This document shows positions 1 through 11,092 of a stretch of 64,000 bases of DNA, one piece after another. The stretch is taken from positions 3,968,001 through 4,032,000 of the forward strand of contig JAJGBQ010000005.1 in NCBI GenBank assembly GCA_022457065.1, written 5' to 3'. The stretch is from Curvularia sp. ZM96 (Eukaryota; Ascomycota; Dothideomycetes; Pleosporales; Pleosporaceae). The position numbers and the translations under genes were made by a program. Every line of letters starts with the position of its first letter. Position 1 is the first letter of the stretch. The notes beneath the pieces are model-generated. The model saw only the letters and a list, made by a program, of their open reading frames with translations, did no database searches and had not been told where the DNA came from.

Positions 1-2224
1 CAATGATAAAATTGCAGCGCTTCGCGATAGTAGGTTTATGTAATGCATCCTGTGGGTCCAGTTGCTGATTATACTTGCAGGTGTCCCGAGTTTGCGTGTC
101 ATGTCACGACCGAATGGCACCGAGGAGGATGACGATCCTGAGGATCTCGAAGGACTCACGCCTGCTCACAAGCTCAACAAGGCTACCGTCCTGTCAAAAG
201 CAACCGAGTACATTCGCCACCTGGAGAAGCGCAACAAGCGTTTACAGGATGAGCTAAATACGATGAAAGGACGGGTCGAAAGCTACGAGAAGATGGCGAT
301 TTCGGGACCCATTACGTTACACGGCCCGGGAGGCACACCCGACAGGTACCACGAAGATCCCTTCGCGTCTACACATGGTCTCCCAATGTCTGGACCGCCA
401 CAAGGCATGATCCCCGTCCCAGACAACATTGCCGCCCTCCAGCGCGGATTGCCACCGCAACAGCACTATGCCCCTGCCTACCCTACCGGATACGGAGGCC
501 GTCCAACAGCTGGTCCACCCATGGTCAATGGACGACGCAGCGGTGCCATGATGGGCAAGCTCATGGTTGGATCTCTCGCCGGTTTGATGATTCTCGAAGG
601 ACTCGTCGAGCGCGAGCAGACAGCAGAAGAGCCAGAAGGTCGGGGCTTGTTCGCTCTGCCCATCAACCTGGTTGGCATACTCGCTCCTCGTGTCTCTCTC
701 GGTGCTTCATCAGCTCAAATCCCTCTGGCTAAACTTCTCCTAGTATTCGGCGCATTTTTCTACCTTATTGCGCCACTGCTCAACTTCAAGGCGAAACCGA
801 AGAAGAAGTCTCCATCTATTCTTTTGTCGCCCGCACCATCACTTGCTTCACCTGTCGAGGTACGCAGAAAGGCCTGGCTCACTGCTATCCAGACGGTATG
901 GGTACCGCAGCACAACTTTATCCTCGAAGTCGCTGCGCTGGGCTTGAAGACGCTCAAGCTCAGTCTGCGCAGAATCATTGGATGGGAAGGCTACGCATAC
1001 CTCACCGGCATCACACGAGAGCAAGAAACGGCACGCCTCAAAGCCTGGGAGATTGCACTCGACTCTCAGCTTACAGGCGGAGACGCAGAGATCAGCAAGA
1101 GCCGACTTCTTCTCACACTCATCGCATCCGGAACACTACCAGATACTCCTGCGAGGTTGATGCTCAAGGCCCTGCATATTCGAATTGTCCTTTGGGAGAT
1201 TGGCAACGTCGGCCACAGCTCCTTGTGGACACTCAACGACCTGAGCGCGAAACTGGCACGCAGCTACTGGAACATGGCACGAAGCGAGCATCGCATTGCT
1301 GCAAACGCGTCCAAGAAGAACAGCGCCGTCGAGCCACTGCCAGACCATCTCGCTGCGCTCATTGAGAAGGAGTGCGATGATGTCCTCGTTCCTGCAGTCG
1401 TACAGCGCGCTTACAACCTTGCCTGGAACAAGCCTAGCGCCGAGCAAACGACTGTGGACACCTCTATGGATGCTGTTGTAGAAGACTTTGCCATCTGTTC
1501 GCCATTGGATGCGCTTGCTGCTTGGTACTCGAGTCTCGTACTGAACAAGGGACTGACCAAGACGCTTGCAACCAAGAACTGCACTGCAAAGCCCAGCATC
1601 GTTGCGGACTTTGATGTCGCCCTCCAAGTTGCGCCTCCCAACTCGCAAGCTCAGCTTCGTGCTCTTGTTGCTCAGGCGGTTGTACTTGATGAGGGCCGCG
1701 ATGAACGCATCGCAGCCGCTCTTGAGGCCCTCCCATCGACGCCCAAGCCTGCTGAATCCGGATTCATCAACATTGTCGGTAACGGCTTTGTGGCGCCCGA
1801 CGTGCGCAAGGCTCTCACGCTCGCCAAGTGCCTTTCCCTCAGCAGGTTCTCGACCCCCGAGGCGCGTCGTCGCGCCATTTTTGTCGTCAACAACACCTAC
1901 CTCCCCGAGCCCACCACCACACTTTTGAGTTTTGTTGCAGGTCACAAAGTGCTCACGCAGTTCATGGCCGACGATGCGCTGAAAGCTGAGACTAGCCGAG
2001 GCCTCGAGCGGATCGCTAGTTCTCTGCGTATGTGGATCGGCCACGAGACTGGGAAGCGCAGTGGCTTGTCGACCAAGGCCAGGGCAAAGATTGTAAATAG
2101 CTGCCTTGACGCGAGTAAGAGCCTTGTTGGGCTGAGCCAGAAGAAGGTGGACGAGACAAAGAAGAAAAAGGCGGAGTCGGATGTTGATGATGGCTACGCA
2201 AGTGCTAGTGTCCAGGACGACTAG
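1..2224 (+). CDS. SREBP-type bHLH membrane transcription factor, 5' end outside the window
   Basis: The 3' exon runs from about 81 to the stop at 2224. A splice acceptor (ttgcag) ends at 80, and the codon is split one base upstream, so the N-terminus and the first half of the bHLH lie off the window. The exon opens inside the bHLH: VPSLRVMSR, an acidic loop insert (EEDDDPEDLEGL), then helix 2 and a leucine-zipper-like stretch (HKLNKATVLSKATEYIRHLEKRNKRL). The long loop insert is typical of fungal SREBPs. Two hydrophobic segments follow (GKLMVGSLAGLMILEGL and LLLVFGAFFYLIAPLLNF), then about 470 residues matching in size and position the SREBP C-terminal regulatory domain (DUF2014). By family knowledge these are ER-anchored factors cut by proteolysis under low sterol or oxygen; they control ergosterol and hypoxia genes (SrbA, Sre1). 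No stop or frameshift is seen. I am confident of the family, not of the ortholog name. Confidence 0.9.
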
Positions 2225-2843
2225 GCTTGTGTAATTTTCTCTCTCTCTTCTCTTCGATTTTCTATATAGGGATGGATATCGGCGTTTTTTTATACCTTGA
2301 TTGCCTCGGTTGAGCAACGGGCAGTTGCTATGGAATAGGGGATGTTGTTGTTTCTTCCCCCACCGGCGTTGAACCATACTTTGGTGGAAATGGCTTCAGG
2401 CCTAGGCTTACTACTTATGATTTTTCTTTTGTGGTCAAAATTCAGCTTCGAATGTATTGTTTGTTCAGATGGCTCAGACTATTGCTGTCTAGTCTATCAA
2501 TTGATTCTTCTATCTTGATTCTTCTATCTTGATTCTTGTGATTTTCCATTATGTGTTGTGACGAGTGGTGGACTTGAGAGAGGTCCTTGTAAAGATGAAT
2601 GAAAGCTTCTATGTCTCCTGCTCCTGCTCCTGCTCCATGAGATGCATCGTGATACTTGTTAAACAATCGCCCTTTGCCCATGCACATGGCTATCTTCCCA
2701 GCTTAAAGTCAGCACGCCAGCCCGCTGAAAATGCATGTTTTTCTTTTCTTTCCTCCCTTCAACCCTCGAGACATATGTGAACAAACCATACCCCTAGCAT
2801 ATCTCCCCCAACGTAAGAATTTCTGACACTCCCAATCCCTTTC
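2225..2843. other. Intergenic, convergent gene ends
   Basis: This lies between the stops of the SREBP-like and BUD32 genes and should hold both 3' UTRs. It has an imperfect tandem repeat of a 14-bp unit (attcttctatcttg) near 2501-2538 and a ctcctg run near 2617-2638. No gene was recognised. Confidence 0.6.
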
Positions 2844-3665
2844 TCAGCCAAGCATACTCCTCTTCCGCCCCCTCAACCTCACGTCCTCCAACCTCTTCAA
2901 CACGCCCCTCGCCGCCTTGCCCGTCTCCCCATACGCCCTCAGCACCTCATGGAACAAAGGTTCTGCCGCGGGATGCGTAGCGCTGAATGCGCGCTCGAGC
3001 ACGTACAAGTCGACTGCTTTGTCCTCGTCTGCGATGGACGCGCTCGTGAGTCCAAAGTCAATGAGGAAGACATCACCAGCTAGCGACTGCCGTGTGTCGT
3101 TGTTATCGGCAGTGCCAGCAGGCGATCTCAACATGATATTACTCGTGGTCAAATCCCCATGACAAACCCCCAACGCATGCAACTTGCCTATTTCACGACC
3201 TACTCTCCGCATCAGATCTAGCATCTCCTCCTTGCCCTCCTCCTGCCCTGTAGCTGCAGACGACTCCTTCTGCCCATGAGCCCATCGATCCAACACCGCC
3301 CTCACCGTCGCACCCCCCACAAACTCCAACACCAACCACCCTTTTTCCCAATCCGCACCCAGCACACCCGGTACATTGACGCCGCCCCTACGTACGCGAA
3401 GTAGACTCCGCGCTTCAGCCAGCAAGCGTTGTTTGGTCAGGCGCGCGTCGAGAGTAGGGTGGCGGTAGGGTTTTGGGGGTCGGTACTTGAGGACGACGGG
3501 AGTGGAGGGCGAGAGGAAAGTTGTTTTGTAGACGAGGGCTTCGGCGCCTTGGGTTATGGGTGTGAGAGGAGAGGAGGTGAAGGGTGGAGGGGGTGTGTGG
3601 AGGGGCAGCGAGGTGGGAGGCGGTGGTGGGGGTGTGAGTGGGCGTGCGATGGGGGGTTCGGCCAT
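2844..3665 (-). CDS. BUD32: KEOPS/EKC complex kinase-ATPase Bud32
   Basis: Single exon, 273 residues. After a proline-rich leader of about 35 residues comes the Bud32/PRPK signature: a glycine-poor ATP loop (ITQGAEALVYKT), a lysine strand (VVLKYRPPKPYRHPTLD), a catalytic loop HGDLTTSNIML with Asp and Asn, and a metal-binding LIDFGLTS. The short C-lobe with DKAVDLYVLERAF and the Arg/Lys-rich tail (RLRGRKRSMLG) are typical of the family. The protein is the atypical small kinase/ATPase of KEOPS, needed for the t6A modification of ANN-decoding tRNAs; it also affects telomeres and transcription. Length fits the family (about 230-290). The proline-rich leader is longer than in yeast and may be partly lineage-specific. 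The start at 3665 is the first in-frame Met and gives MAEPPIARP. Confidence 0.93.
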   Translation of the reverse strand: MAEPPIARPLTPPPPPPTSLPLHTPPPPFTSSPLTPITQGAEALVYKTTFLSPSTPVVLKYRPPKPYRHPTLDARLTKQRLLAEARSLLRVRRGGVNVPGVLGADWEKGWLVLEFVGGATVRAVLDRWAHGQKESSAATGQEEGKEEMLDLMRRVGREIGKLHALGVCHGDLTTSNIMLRSPAGTADNNDTRQSLAGDVFLIDFGLTSASIADEDKAVDLYVLERAFSATHPAAEPLFHEVLRAYGETGKAARGVLKRLEDVRLRGRKRSMLG

Positions 3666-4596
3666 TGTTGGGCGCCGTGATGTTGTGGTGTGGTCTCGTT
3701 TACGTGCGGCGTAGGATGTTCTTCGTTTATTCGTAGAGGAGGCTGGGGGTAGGCGACGGCAGTTTCCCGGTATAAAGTCGTGTGGTGGTCATGGTCGTCG
3801 CGGTGCATGTCCAAAGTTCGCGCGTTTGCGTTTCGCTGCCCCGCATTTTCAGACAAAACCACCCAGCCCTATGAGATCGAGCGATCCCCCCTTGCAAACT
3901 CGCACTTGGACTTGCCCAACAAGTGACACTGTCGATCACCGTTCGCGCTTAAGTACCGAAATTAAATTCACTCGGCAACGAAGCACAGGTAAAGGGTCTA
4001 CCCGGATCAGCAGCTCGAGGCCCTCGTGATCGCTGGGCAAGCATAATTGAAGGCGATCAGTCCCTAACCTCACATCACAGCACAGCACAGCATAGGAAAA
4101 CTTTCAAGCGAGTGATGATTCAAATCTCATTCTACATGATGCACTCGTCTTTTACCGCCTGTGCCACCCATGCAACAATAGCGAGTGGATTGGTCAAAGA
4201 CGCCAATCTTGCTAGATAGATGATAACACAAGAAACAAGAAGAAGCTCAAGGAGTGCAATGATCTCTAGCCGCAGGCAATAGAGCTCGTTGTCCGTGAAG
4301 CATAAACCAAGTCGCCGATCCCAGAAGCCAGAGCCCTCATGCTCGTAAAAAGCAATCCGCATAACAAAGAGAAGAGAAAAAAGGGTTGGACAAAAAGGGT
4401 CTTCCAGGCAGGAAGAAAAGAAGGGTAATCGTGATGTTTCAAAGATGTGGAAGCTGGCCTTTGGTCGAATACAGAATAGAAAAAAAAACAAATGAGCAAA
4501 GAAAAGGGTCGTCATGGGCCATGAAAGCGCTCGTTTGGTAATATGCACAAGGGAGCAAAGTCCCAGACTGTTCTTGTCCAATCCCGATAGACTTGT
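3666..4596. other. Intergenic: BUD32 promoter side and 3' region of the next gene
   Basis: About 930 bp between two minus-strand genes. It should hold the BUD32 promoter and 5' UTR (high end left of about 4000) and the 3' UTR of the 559-residue gene. Short ORFs here have no recognisable domains and were not called. Confidence 0.5.
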
Positions 4597-6276
4597 TTAG
4601 TAGACGGTGCTCTTGCGCTTCTCAGTGCTGGTGAGAATGAGCTTGGGCATACCACGGCGCTGGTTCTCCTCGGGGCGGATGTCAACGAGGCCGCCGCCTA
4701 CTGAGGCACCATCATCGCTGCTAACGCTGTTGGCAGTGTAGGTACGGTTCATCGAGTTGTCACGAGAGCGCTCCTTGGAGGCCTTGCGCTCGGAGCCAAT
4801 GGCGCCGTTGGCAACAGCACGGAGGCTGCCGATGCTAGGCCTGCCAGAGAGGCTGCCACTGCCCCCGCTGCGGACACTATCGGTGTCGTTGTCAGACGAG
4901 GGAAAGTTCTCGCTGTCTGGAGAGGCGCTTCCACTTCCAGTGCGGTGAGCGCGGCGTCCGATACCAGCTCGTACAAGGCTGCCCACAGCCTGGCGGCGCT
5001 GACGGGCAGCAAAGTTCTTGCTGCCCTCGTGCTTGGTAGTGGGACGTTCCTTGAGCTCCTCGATCGAAGGAGGGTTGCGGGGCTGACGGACGGGGTGCTC
5101 TCCAGCACGGGCTTGGCCAGGGCCGAAAGTGCCAGTCATGGGAGTAGCAGGGAAGCCAGCAGAGCGGGCAAGGGCAGAGCGAGGGCCCTCAGCAGCATCG
5201 GTCTTTGCATCGACAGCAAGGGTAGAAGGGTTCTTCTTGTGTCCGCGGCGGAAAGCGTTGGCAGATGGCGGGGGAAGAGGAACCACATCCTGAGGAGGCG
5301 TGTTGGACTTCTTGGGAGGCGAGCTGCTGCGGGTGGCCCAGGGGCTGGGGTTGCTCTCGTTGGGAGGCGAGACATGGAGCACCGGGGTGTCGACCTTGGG
5401 CGGCGAAGGAGCGAAACGGGGCGTTGGTGGAGGCGGCGAGTGAGACAGACCCGACATGCCGTTGATAGGCTGAACAGCGCCGTTGTCGTGCTGGTAGCTT
5501 GGGTCGACAACGTACTGGTACTGGCCGGTCATCTGGTTGAAAACCAGATAGACACCAGGCTGGTTGGTCTCCTGGATCGCAGCCGTGTTACCAAACTGCT
5601 GGCCATAGGCGTTCATCTGGGGCGTGTAGGGCGTGTTGGGGTACTGCTGTCCGCCAGACATGTTCATGCTGCCGAATTGCTGCGTGGTCAAAGCGAGCAG
5701 TTGCTGCTGGAGCTGCTGCTGCCTCTGGGCAAGGTACATTTCGGTAGCCAGCAGCTGAGCGGCCACGTTGGGGTCCATCTCGCCGTCGTCAAACTCGAAC
5801 GAGGGCGGGGCCAGGACCTGGTTGTAGTAGTCTGGCTGCTGCTGCTGCTGCTGGAACTGGTTGACGCCGCGGAAGCCGGAACCAATGGCCGTCTGGGGAA
5901 CCGCCTGGTTGGCGCCGTTGTACTGTCTGGGCAGGCGGTTGTTGCTGGCCGGGTTAACGGGGTTGGCGCCGACACCCAGGTTGTGCTGTCCCTGCGAGTA
6001 GGGAGCCGAAGCAGGGGGCTGAGCCGACGTGGGAGTCTTGGGCGCGGTGCGGAGGCCAGCCAAAAGGTGGGACCGGCTGGTGCGCGGCGTGGGAATCGAG
6101 TCCTCGGCAATGGAAGCAACCTTTGGCGGGGATGCGACGCTCAGGCGCTTAAGCTGAGCACCCTTGCCGCGCGAGGCAAAGCTGGCAGTCGGGCCACCGA
6201 ATCCACCCTGGGACTGGAAGTTGTTGTTTTGGTTGTTGTACGTCATTTGAGCAAGACCGCCAGCGTCCATGCTCAT
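4597..6276 (-). CDS. Conserved-looking low-complexity protein with polyQ tract, function unknown
   Basis: Single exon of 559 residues starting MSMDAGGLAQMTYNNQNNN. The sequence is rich in Gln, Asn, Pro, Ser and Thr almost throughout. It has a Gln tract (about residues 140-146), a second Gln-rich block near 186-200 that looks like a short coiled coil (LLATEMYLAQRQQQLQQQLL), and several Ser-Pro/Thr-Pro sites. The C-terminal third is basic and Ser-rich and ends in PKLILTSTEKRKSTVY. No enzyme domain, signal peptide or membrane segment is visible. The even codon usage, good start context and open frame support a real gene. A 448-codon ORF on the opposite strand is a shadow of this one. I recognise no named family; a disordered scaffold or RNA-associated regulator is possible but unproven. 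The strand upstream (6300-7000) is pyrimidine-rich on the coding strand, common in fungal promoters. Confidence 0.82.
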   Translation of the reverse strand: MSMDAGGLAQMTYNNQNNNFQSQGGFGGPTASFASRGKGAQLKRLSVASPPKVASIAEDSIPTPRTSRSHLLAGLRTAPKTPTSAQPPASAPYSQGQHNLGVGANPVNPASNNRLPRQYNGANQAVPQTAIGSGFRGVNQFQQQQQQPDYYNQVLAPPSFEFDDGEMDPNVAAQLLATEMYLAQRQQQLQQQLLALTTQQFGSMNMSGGQQYPNTPYTPQMNAYGQQFGNTAAIQETNQPGVYLVFNQMTGQYQYVVDPSYQHDNGAVQPINGMSGLSHSPPPPTPRFAPSPPKVDTPVLHVSPPNESNPSPWATRSSSPPKKSNTPPQDVVPLPPPSANAFRRGHKKNPSTLAVDAKTDAAEGPRSALARSAGFPATPMTGTFGPGQARAGEHPVRQPRNPPSIEELKERPTTKHEGSKNFAARQRRQAVGSLVRAGIGRRAHRTGSGSASPDSENFPSSDNDTDSVRSGGSGSLSGRPSIGSLRAVANGAIGSERKASKERSRDNSMNRTYTANSVSSDDGASVGGGLVDIRPEENQRRGMPKLILTSTEKRKSTVY

Positions 6277-9126
6277 TTTGGAGGTCTATAAAGAGTTGCC
6301 GAAGGGTAAGGCTGCAACGAAGGGGGGTATGCAAAGGGCACACGAGGAAGGATACAGAATCGAAGATGACGTGGTCGAGCTGGACAGTCGACAGTGGGCA
6401 GGCGTGCTTAGGCGCTGGCGATTACGGGATTAAGGATCGTAGCTGATCGGAAATGGGTAAGGTAGCGTGTGAGTGTGAATCGAAAACCGGCCGATGGGCA
6501 ATGCAGTTGGAGCTATTAACAAGAAGAGACGTCTGTCGTCGCTGCGTCCACTGGAGGTTGGCGGTGGTGGCGCGGTGAAGCGGAAGGAGCTGGTGTGGGC
6601 GACGAAAAGACTGAAGATTTTGGGTCAAGGTGAAGACACGAACAAGCCGTGAAGGATCAAGCGCAGGCTAGCCGGTGGATGGTGCGTGGGATGGCGAGAT
6701 GATTTTGATGGAGTTAGGCGGTGGTGGAGCGACGGGACTGGCGCGCTCGCACACACAGACGCACAAAGGCAGATTAAGCGGGTAGGCTGGTCCCAAGAAG
6801 CGGAGCAGGTAGAAGATGCAGAAGCAGCAGTGGGCGGACGAAGAGAGCGAGAGGGCGGGAGAAGAGGAGAGAGATGGGATGGATGAGGAGAGGGGCGGGA
6901 GAAGAGAAGAGAAAAGTGACGGGCACAGCTGCGAGGGAGGGCGAGGGCAGAAGAGACGGGCCGTGGGGACGTGAGGGAGCGCTATAAGGTGACGGGGCGA
7001 GGGTGGCAGCAAAGGCGCGACCCTGCATCGGGCTAGCCCCAATGCAGCGCCCCTGGGCCGGGCCCAAAGGCCCCCCATGTCCTGGCTATCGAATGCAGCC
7101 TTTGAAACGCTGGCTTGGCCACGGACGACGGCCTGTTCCTGCGTGTCTGCGACGCGCAATCTCATTTCGACTGCGCTGCTGGTTTATGCCATGTTTGCCC
7201 ACGGTATATGCAAAGCGTTTGGCCGTCTCGCCCTGCGGCCGCGGTTTCAGTCCCGGGGCGCCATCAGCACCACGCCGCCCGCCGCCACATCGCACGCCTC
7301 TATTCGTCGTCGACGCAGCGTCCTCGCATGCCGGCCACGAGACCAGGCTCACCGCAATGCCGCTGGCAGCGTCTATGTGCGTCGGCTGGGCCACTCATTG
7401 GTAGCGTGCCAGCGGTGCTAACGGCGGCCATGCCAAGTCGCGCCCTGATTGGCCCACGACACTGGTCCCTCGGTCTAAATATACTTGCCTTCGACTCGCT
7501 GCGGCCTGTCCGCTGCCACTACCACAACGCCCGCCAGCTGCAACCGCCAGCAGCGCCTATGCATCCATCCATCCATGCATGCGAGCGACCGCAGATCCGG
7601 CCATGCGCTCTCGCAATCCCCCTCGCTTGCTCACACGCCCCTCGCTTGTGCCGCTCCTGCTCCCGAGCCACCCTCTGCTCCAGCCCGTCTGAAACTGTCG
7701 CTCCGTCTCAACTCCCGCGGCCCGTGCACCGCTCCTCGTCCCAGTCCTCTGAGCTGCCGACTGCGAGGCGCCGCCTTCTGTCCGTCGATCCTCGCCCATG
7801 GCGTGTGGGGAGCGCCTGTCTCTCCTCCTGTCACGCCAACCTTGTGTCGCTCTGCCCAACGGCCCTCGCTGCTGCAATTTCTCGACACGTGCAGCTAACG
7901 TCGGTAAGCGGCGCTAGGCGCTACTAGGCCCCGAACAACCGCTCCGTTAGCCAGGCTAGAGGTCAGACTAAGACTTTGGTCCCCTTCATTCTCCCGAGTC
8001 ACGCCTGCAACTCACCGTGGCGCCCGCTTGTGTACGTACCTTTTTTTTCTCTTCAAAACAAATATCGCTCCCTTTGCGGCTCTGCCCTGAGTCACCCAAT
8101 GGCAGCCATCGCCCAATGCGGCCAAGCGTCCGGTTCGAGCGCCAAAGCTTTTGCCCACCAAGGCGTGACCATCAGCCAGCTCCGGAGACTGAGGCCATGG
8201 CATAATCATATATACACAACCACACCCCGGACTTTTCACCTGGCCCGCCATCTCACAACCCTCAGTGCTTCACCTGCAACGCACGTCTCTTGCTCTGTTT
8301 CACGGGAATTGTCCTGAAGCTCTAGTCCCAGACCTCCATGTTTCGAACACGTTCCGAGCTGCTGAGATACGTATGTGTTGCTGCGAGCCTCCATCCTGGC
8401 CCGTTTGTTCGACCGCTATAGTTCTTACAGTGCTGTGGTGCCATCTCTGCGGGTTTGTGTCTTCCGCTCGACTGATGATGTGATTGGTGAGGTGATTCAG
8501 AAGCCACTCTAGAGGACCGGCCGCCGTACGCTTCCACCAGCTGGATAATTATGATGAATCAAGTTCGACTTTGACTTGACATGTATTGACACCGTCGTGG
8601 CCCGGAATGGACTCACTGCATATCTTCGGTCGGATCACCTTCGACCCGACAATGTTTACTAACACACCAACCCATTCCATACGCACATCCAAAACAAAAG
8701 AAACACTGGTTGGTGGAGAGCTACCCAACAAGCTTTGTGTTCGCGTTTAGCAGTCCAATCACACCCTCCCTCTCGTAAGTTTCTACGTGTTTGGAACTTG
8801 GCATGAGACTCGGCACGAAACATCCAACACTACCTTCACTGTACTATCCAGCTCGACGTCGGCCGACCAGCGTCTCTGAGGCCAAATGCAGTTTTCAGTC
8901 AGCTTCACATTCCGCTGGCTCCAGACTCAGTAGAGAAGGCCTCAACTGAGGCTCTCAGGCGTTCAAAGAAGGTGTATATCTTGCCCTACGGCCCCAACTT
9001 CCTGAGGTCAAGTTGCAGGCCACTTCACGCCGATCACATCCTCATATCCTTATATCCTTAGCGGGCATCTTTAATCCACACTATCAATCATAATCATCAT
9101 AATCCTGTCTTTTTGTGCCGGTCACC
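6277..9126. other. Long GC-rich intergenic region, no gene recognised
   Basis: About 2.85 kb between two divergent genes. From 6640 to 7000 the coding strand of the left gene is strongly CT-rich (promoter or long 5' UTR). From 7000 to 8000 GC content is high and several frames are open by chance for 60-270 codons, but none has domain-like sequence, and overlapping ORFs on both strands are equally long. A short CCAT repeat lies at 7562-7576. From 8750 to 9126 the DNA becomes AT-richer with small direct repeats (ctcatatccttatatcctta), which may be the promoter of the cupredoxin gene. Confidence 0.5.
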
Positions 9127-9831
9127 ATGCACTTCTCCAACATCCTATGCGCCGCTCTTGCCCAGAGCTTGACTGTATCCGCCGCAGTCATGACCGTTAC
9201 AGTAGCTGCCAACAACAAGTTCCAGTTTACACCAAACACCATTACTGCTCAGCCTGGAGACATGGTTGCCTTCAACTTTGTCGCTCAGGTACGTTGACTT
9301 GCCTCACATCAAACCAGCAGTATCAAATCTGACTTGACCTAGAATCACAGCGTCGCCTCATCTGATGCCAACACACCTTGCCGGCCCCAAAAGAACGCCA
9401 TCTTCTCCGACTTCCAGCCCATCCCTGGCAATCCCAAGGGAAACCCCGGTGCCAACGCTGCCAACGGCCGCAACCGCATCCGCCAAGCCGGAAACACTCC
9501 TGTCTTCATGGTCCCCATCACCGACACTCAACCCATGTACATCTACTGCTCCCAAGCCCAGCACTGCCAGCAAGGTATGGTCATGGTCATTAACCCCCCA
9601 AATGCTGCCGCCGTCACCCAGTACCAAAACAAGGCGGCCCAAGCACGCAACAACGTCAGTCCCCGGGGCGGTGTCAGCGGCGGACAAGTGATCAACAACA
9701 AGGCTGGCACAAACCCAAGGAACGTGCTTGGTGCCCAGGCCGGCGATGCTGCCACTGCTACGACCAAAGGCAAGGGAAAGGGCAAGGGCAAGGCAAACGG
9801 TAAAGGCAAGGCTGCTGGCGGCAACAACTAG
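9127..9831 (+). CDS. Secreted cupredoxin-like protein with Gly-Lys tail
   Basis: Two exons, 9127-9288 and 9343-9831, joined by a 54-bp GT-AG intron with a CTGAC branch site; 216 residues. Residues 1-20 form a signal peptide. A plastocyanin-like fold follows: a first strand (TVTVAANNKFQFTPNTITAQ), PGD then VAFNF, and copper-ligand candidates H56 (in NHSV, just after the intron), C123, H128 and M133 in YIYCSQAQHCQQGMVMVIN. This is the type-1 copper spacing of fungal extracellular cupredoxins. After the domain is a low-complexity tail from about 150 ending in repeated Gly-Lys (about 198-214), which is unusual. By family knowledge these proteins are secreted or wall-bound electron carriers or stress proteins; a role in host contact is only inference. 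It opens a run of predicted secreted proteins. Confidence 0.88.
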
Positions 9832-10739
9832 CCTGTGACGATTCATGGACGGAGTGGACGAGTACAATCATTTACGAGCAAGAGAAAGACGCGTTAATAG
9901 AAGACATAGATGGAGAGACTGTACATAGAATAGTTGAGCAGTAGCCGTATATACACTCGTTAGGCATGCACATAATCATGATTATAAATTAAACTTCTTG
10001 TTTTAATGTACTTTGTTCATGGTAAATTTGTAAGAAATCTTGGGTACTCAATACTAGTATATTGATGCAGCTAGTTACATAACAAGTCCCTCTAGCGCTA
10101 TCATCATAAGTAGCTTTATACCGCTGCTCTGGGCGCTTGGCGAAGTGAGCTGACTATGCATCATTTTGTGGAGGTAATTCAGACGCGGCACGTAGCTACG
10201 TAACTATATTTTTTTTTCGAAGCGAAATACCACCTAGCCCTTCTAGTCCGTCTCTCCCGCTAGCACCTTATGCACCACCGAACACGAGACCACGTACATA
10301 TACTGTAGTGTAGTAGCACGTGATCAGACTGTTCGCATTTCACTTCGGCGTAGATAGGCACCTTCTTCACTCGATTTGCTCTTAGCGATTATTCTTTGAC
10401 TGTCGAATTGCAGGTTATTCCTTGATGTCTAGAACTCAATCCCGTATATCGTGCCGCAATACGCACTGGCGGACTCTTGGTCTAGTAAGCTTACTTGTCT
10501 ACTTAGTGGCTCGTACACGGGTCGTGCTTATTATGTATAAGCAGTAAAATGATACGGTGAGGTTACACCCACGGCAAAACTGCGGTGTCTTTTCTTCTTC
10601 TTCCAAGTATACAATAAGCTGAGGAAAGGAGGGTTGGTGTGGAAAGGTACTTTGCACTGTACATAACTTTTTTTTTTTTTTACAAACCCTTAAGACACAA
10701 AAGGAAAAGAAACAAACAAACTTGGTGGCCTTCGAAAAC
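9832..10739. other. Intergenic, AT-rich
   Basis: About 900 bp between two genes on the plus strand. It probably holds the cupredoxin 3' UTR and, from about 10600, the promoter of the small cysteine-rich gene. Homopolymer T runs lie at about 10209 and 10668. No coding sequence or RNA gene was recognised. Confidence 0.5.
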
Positions 10740-11092
10740 ATGAAGCTCTCAACGTATCTTGTCGGGTTGACTTTTGCGACGGGGACGCTGGCGGCATGGG
10801 TACGCATCTCACCCTCTCTTTGCATTCTCACCACAACTTTCCTTCACTACGTCTTGCGGATTTTGTTAACACTATGGCAGGGCTGCGTTCCAGGTCCCAA
10901 TGGCGGATGGGGTCTCTGCAAAAATAATGGCAGGGAAGAGGGGCAGTGCTTGTGCGCTCATGTGAGTACATACTTTGTGCGAAAGATGTGGTGGTGAAGG
11001 GGTATGATACTGACGCAGAGACGTAGAAATGTACTAAACTGGGGAATCCCTGTACTCCTCGTCCCGGTATCAGAGTTGCGGATTGTCATTAG
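10740..11092 (+). CDS. Small secreted cysteine-rich protein (effector-like candidate)
   Basis: Three exons that I could chain in frame: 10740-10799, 10881-10961 and 11027-11092, with introns of 81 and 65 bp (GTACGC...CAG and GTGAGT...TAG, the second with a CTGAC branch site). The product is 68 residues. Residues 1-19/20 are a signal peptide (MKLSTYLVGLTFATGTLAA). The mature part of about 48 residues has seven cysteines (22, 33, 43, 45, 49, 56, 67) in a Gly/Asn-rich frame (GGWGLCKNNG, QCLCAH, NPCTPRPG). No known family is recognised. Small size, signal peptide, high cysteine and location near a RIP-affected transposon island are the usual marks of fungal effectors or small antimicrobial proteins; function is inferred only. 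The third exon depends on choosing the TAG acceptor at 11024-11026; the nearer CAG/GAG acceptors give early stops or lose the Cys frame. Confidence 0.68.

Noticed and set aside
1136..2377. 413-codon minus-strand ORF
   Set aside because: Overlaps the SREBP C-terminal domain; no domain signal of its own.
4945..6291. 448-codon plus-strand ORF opposite the low-complexity gene
   Set aside because: Leu/Gly/Arg/Val-rich shadow of the Gln/Pro/Ser-rich minus-strand gene; no domain, and the minus frame has a better start and composition.
7003..8317. Several 100-270-codon plus-strand ORFs
   Set aside because: GC-rich region with equally long frames on both strands, Arg/Ser/Pro/Cys-biased, no recognisable motif or splice logic.
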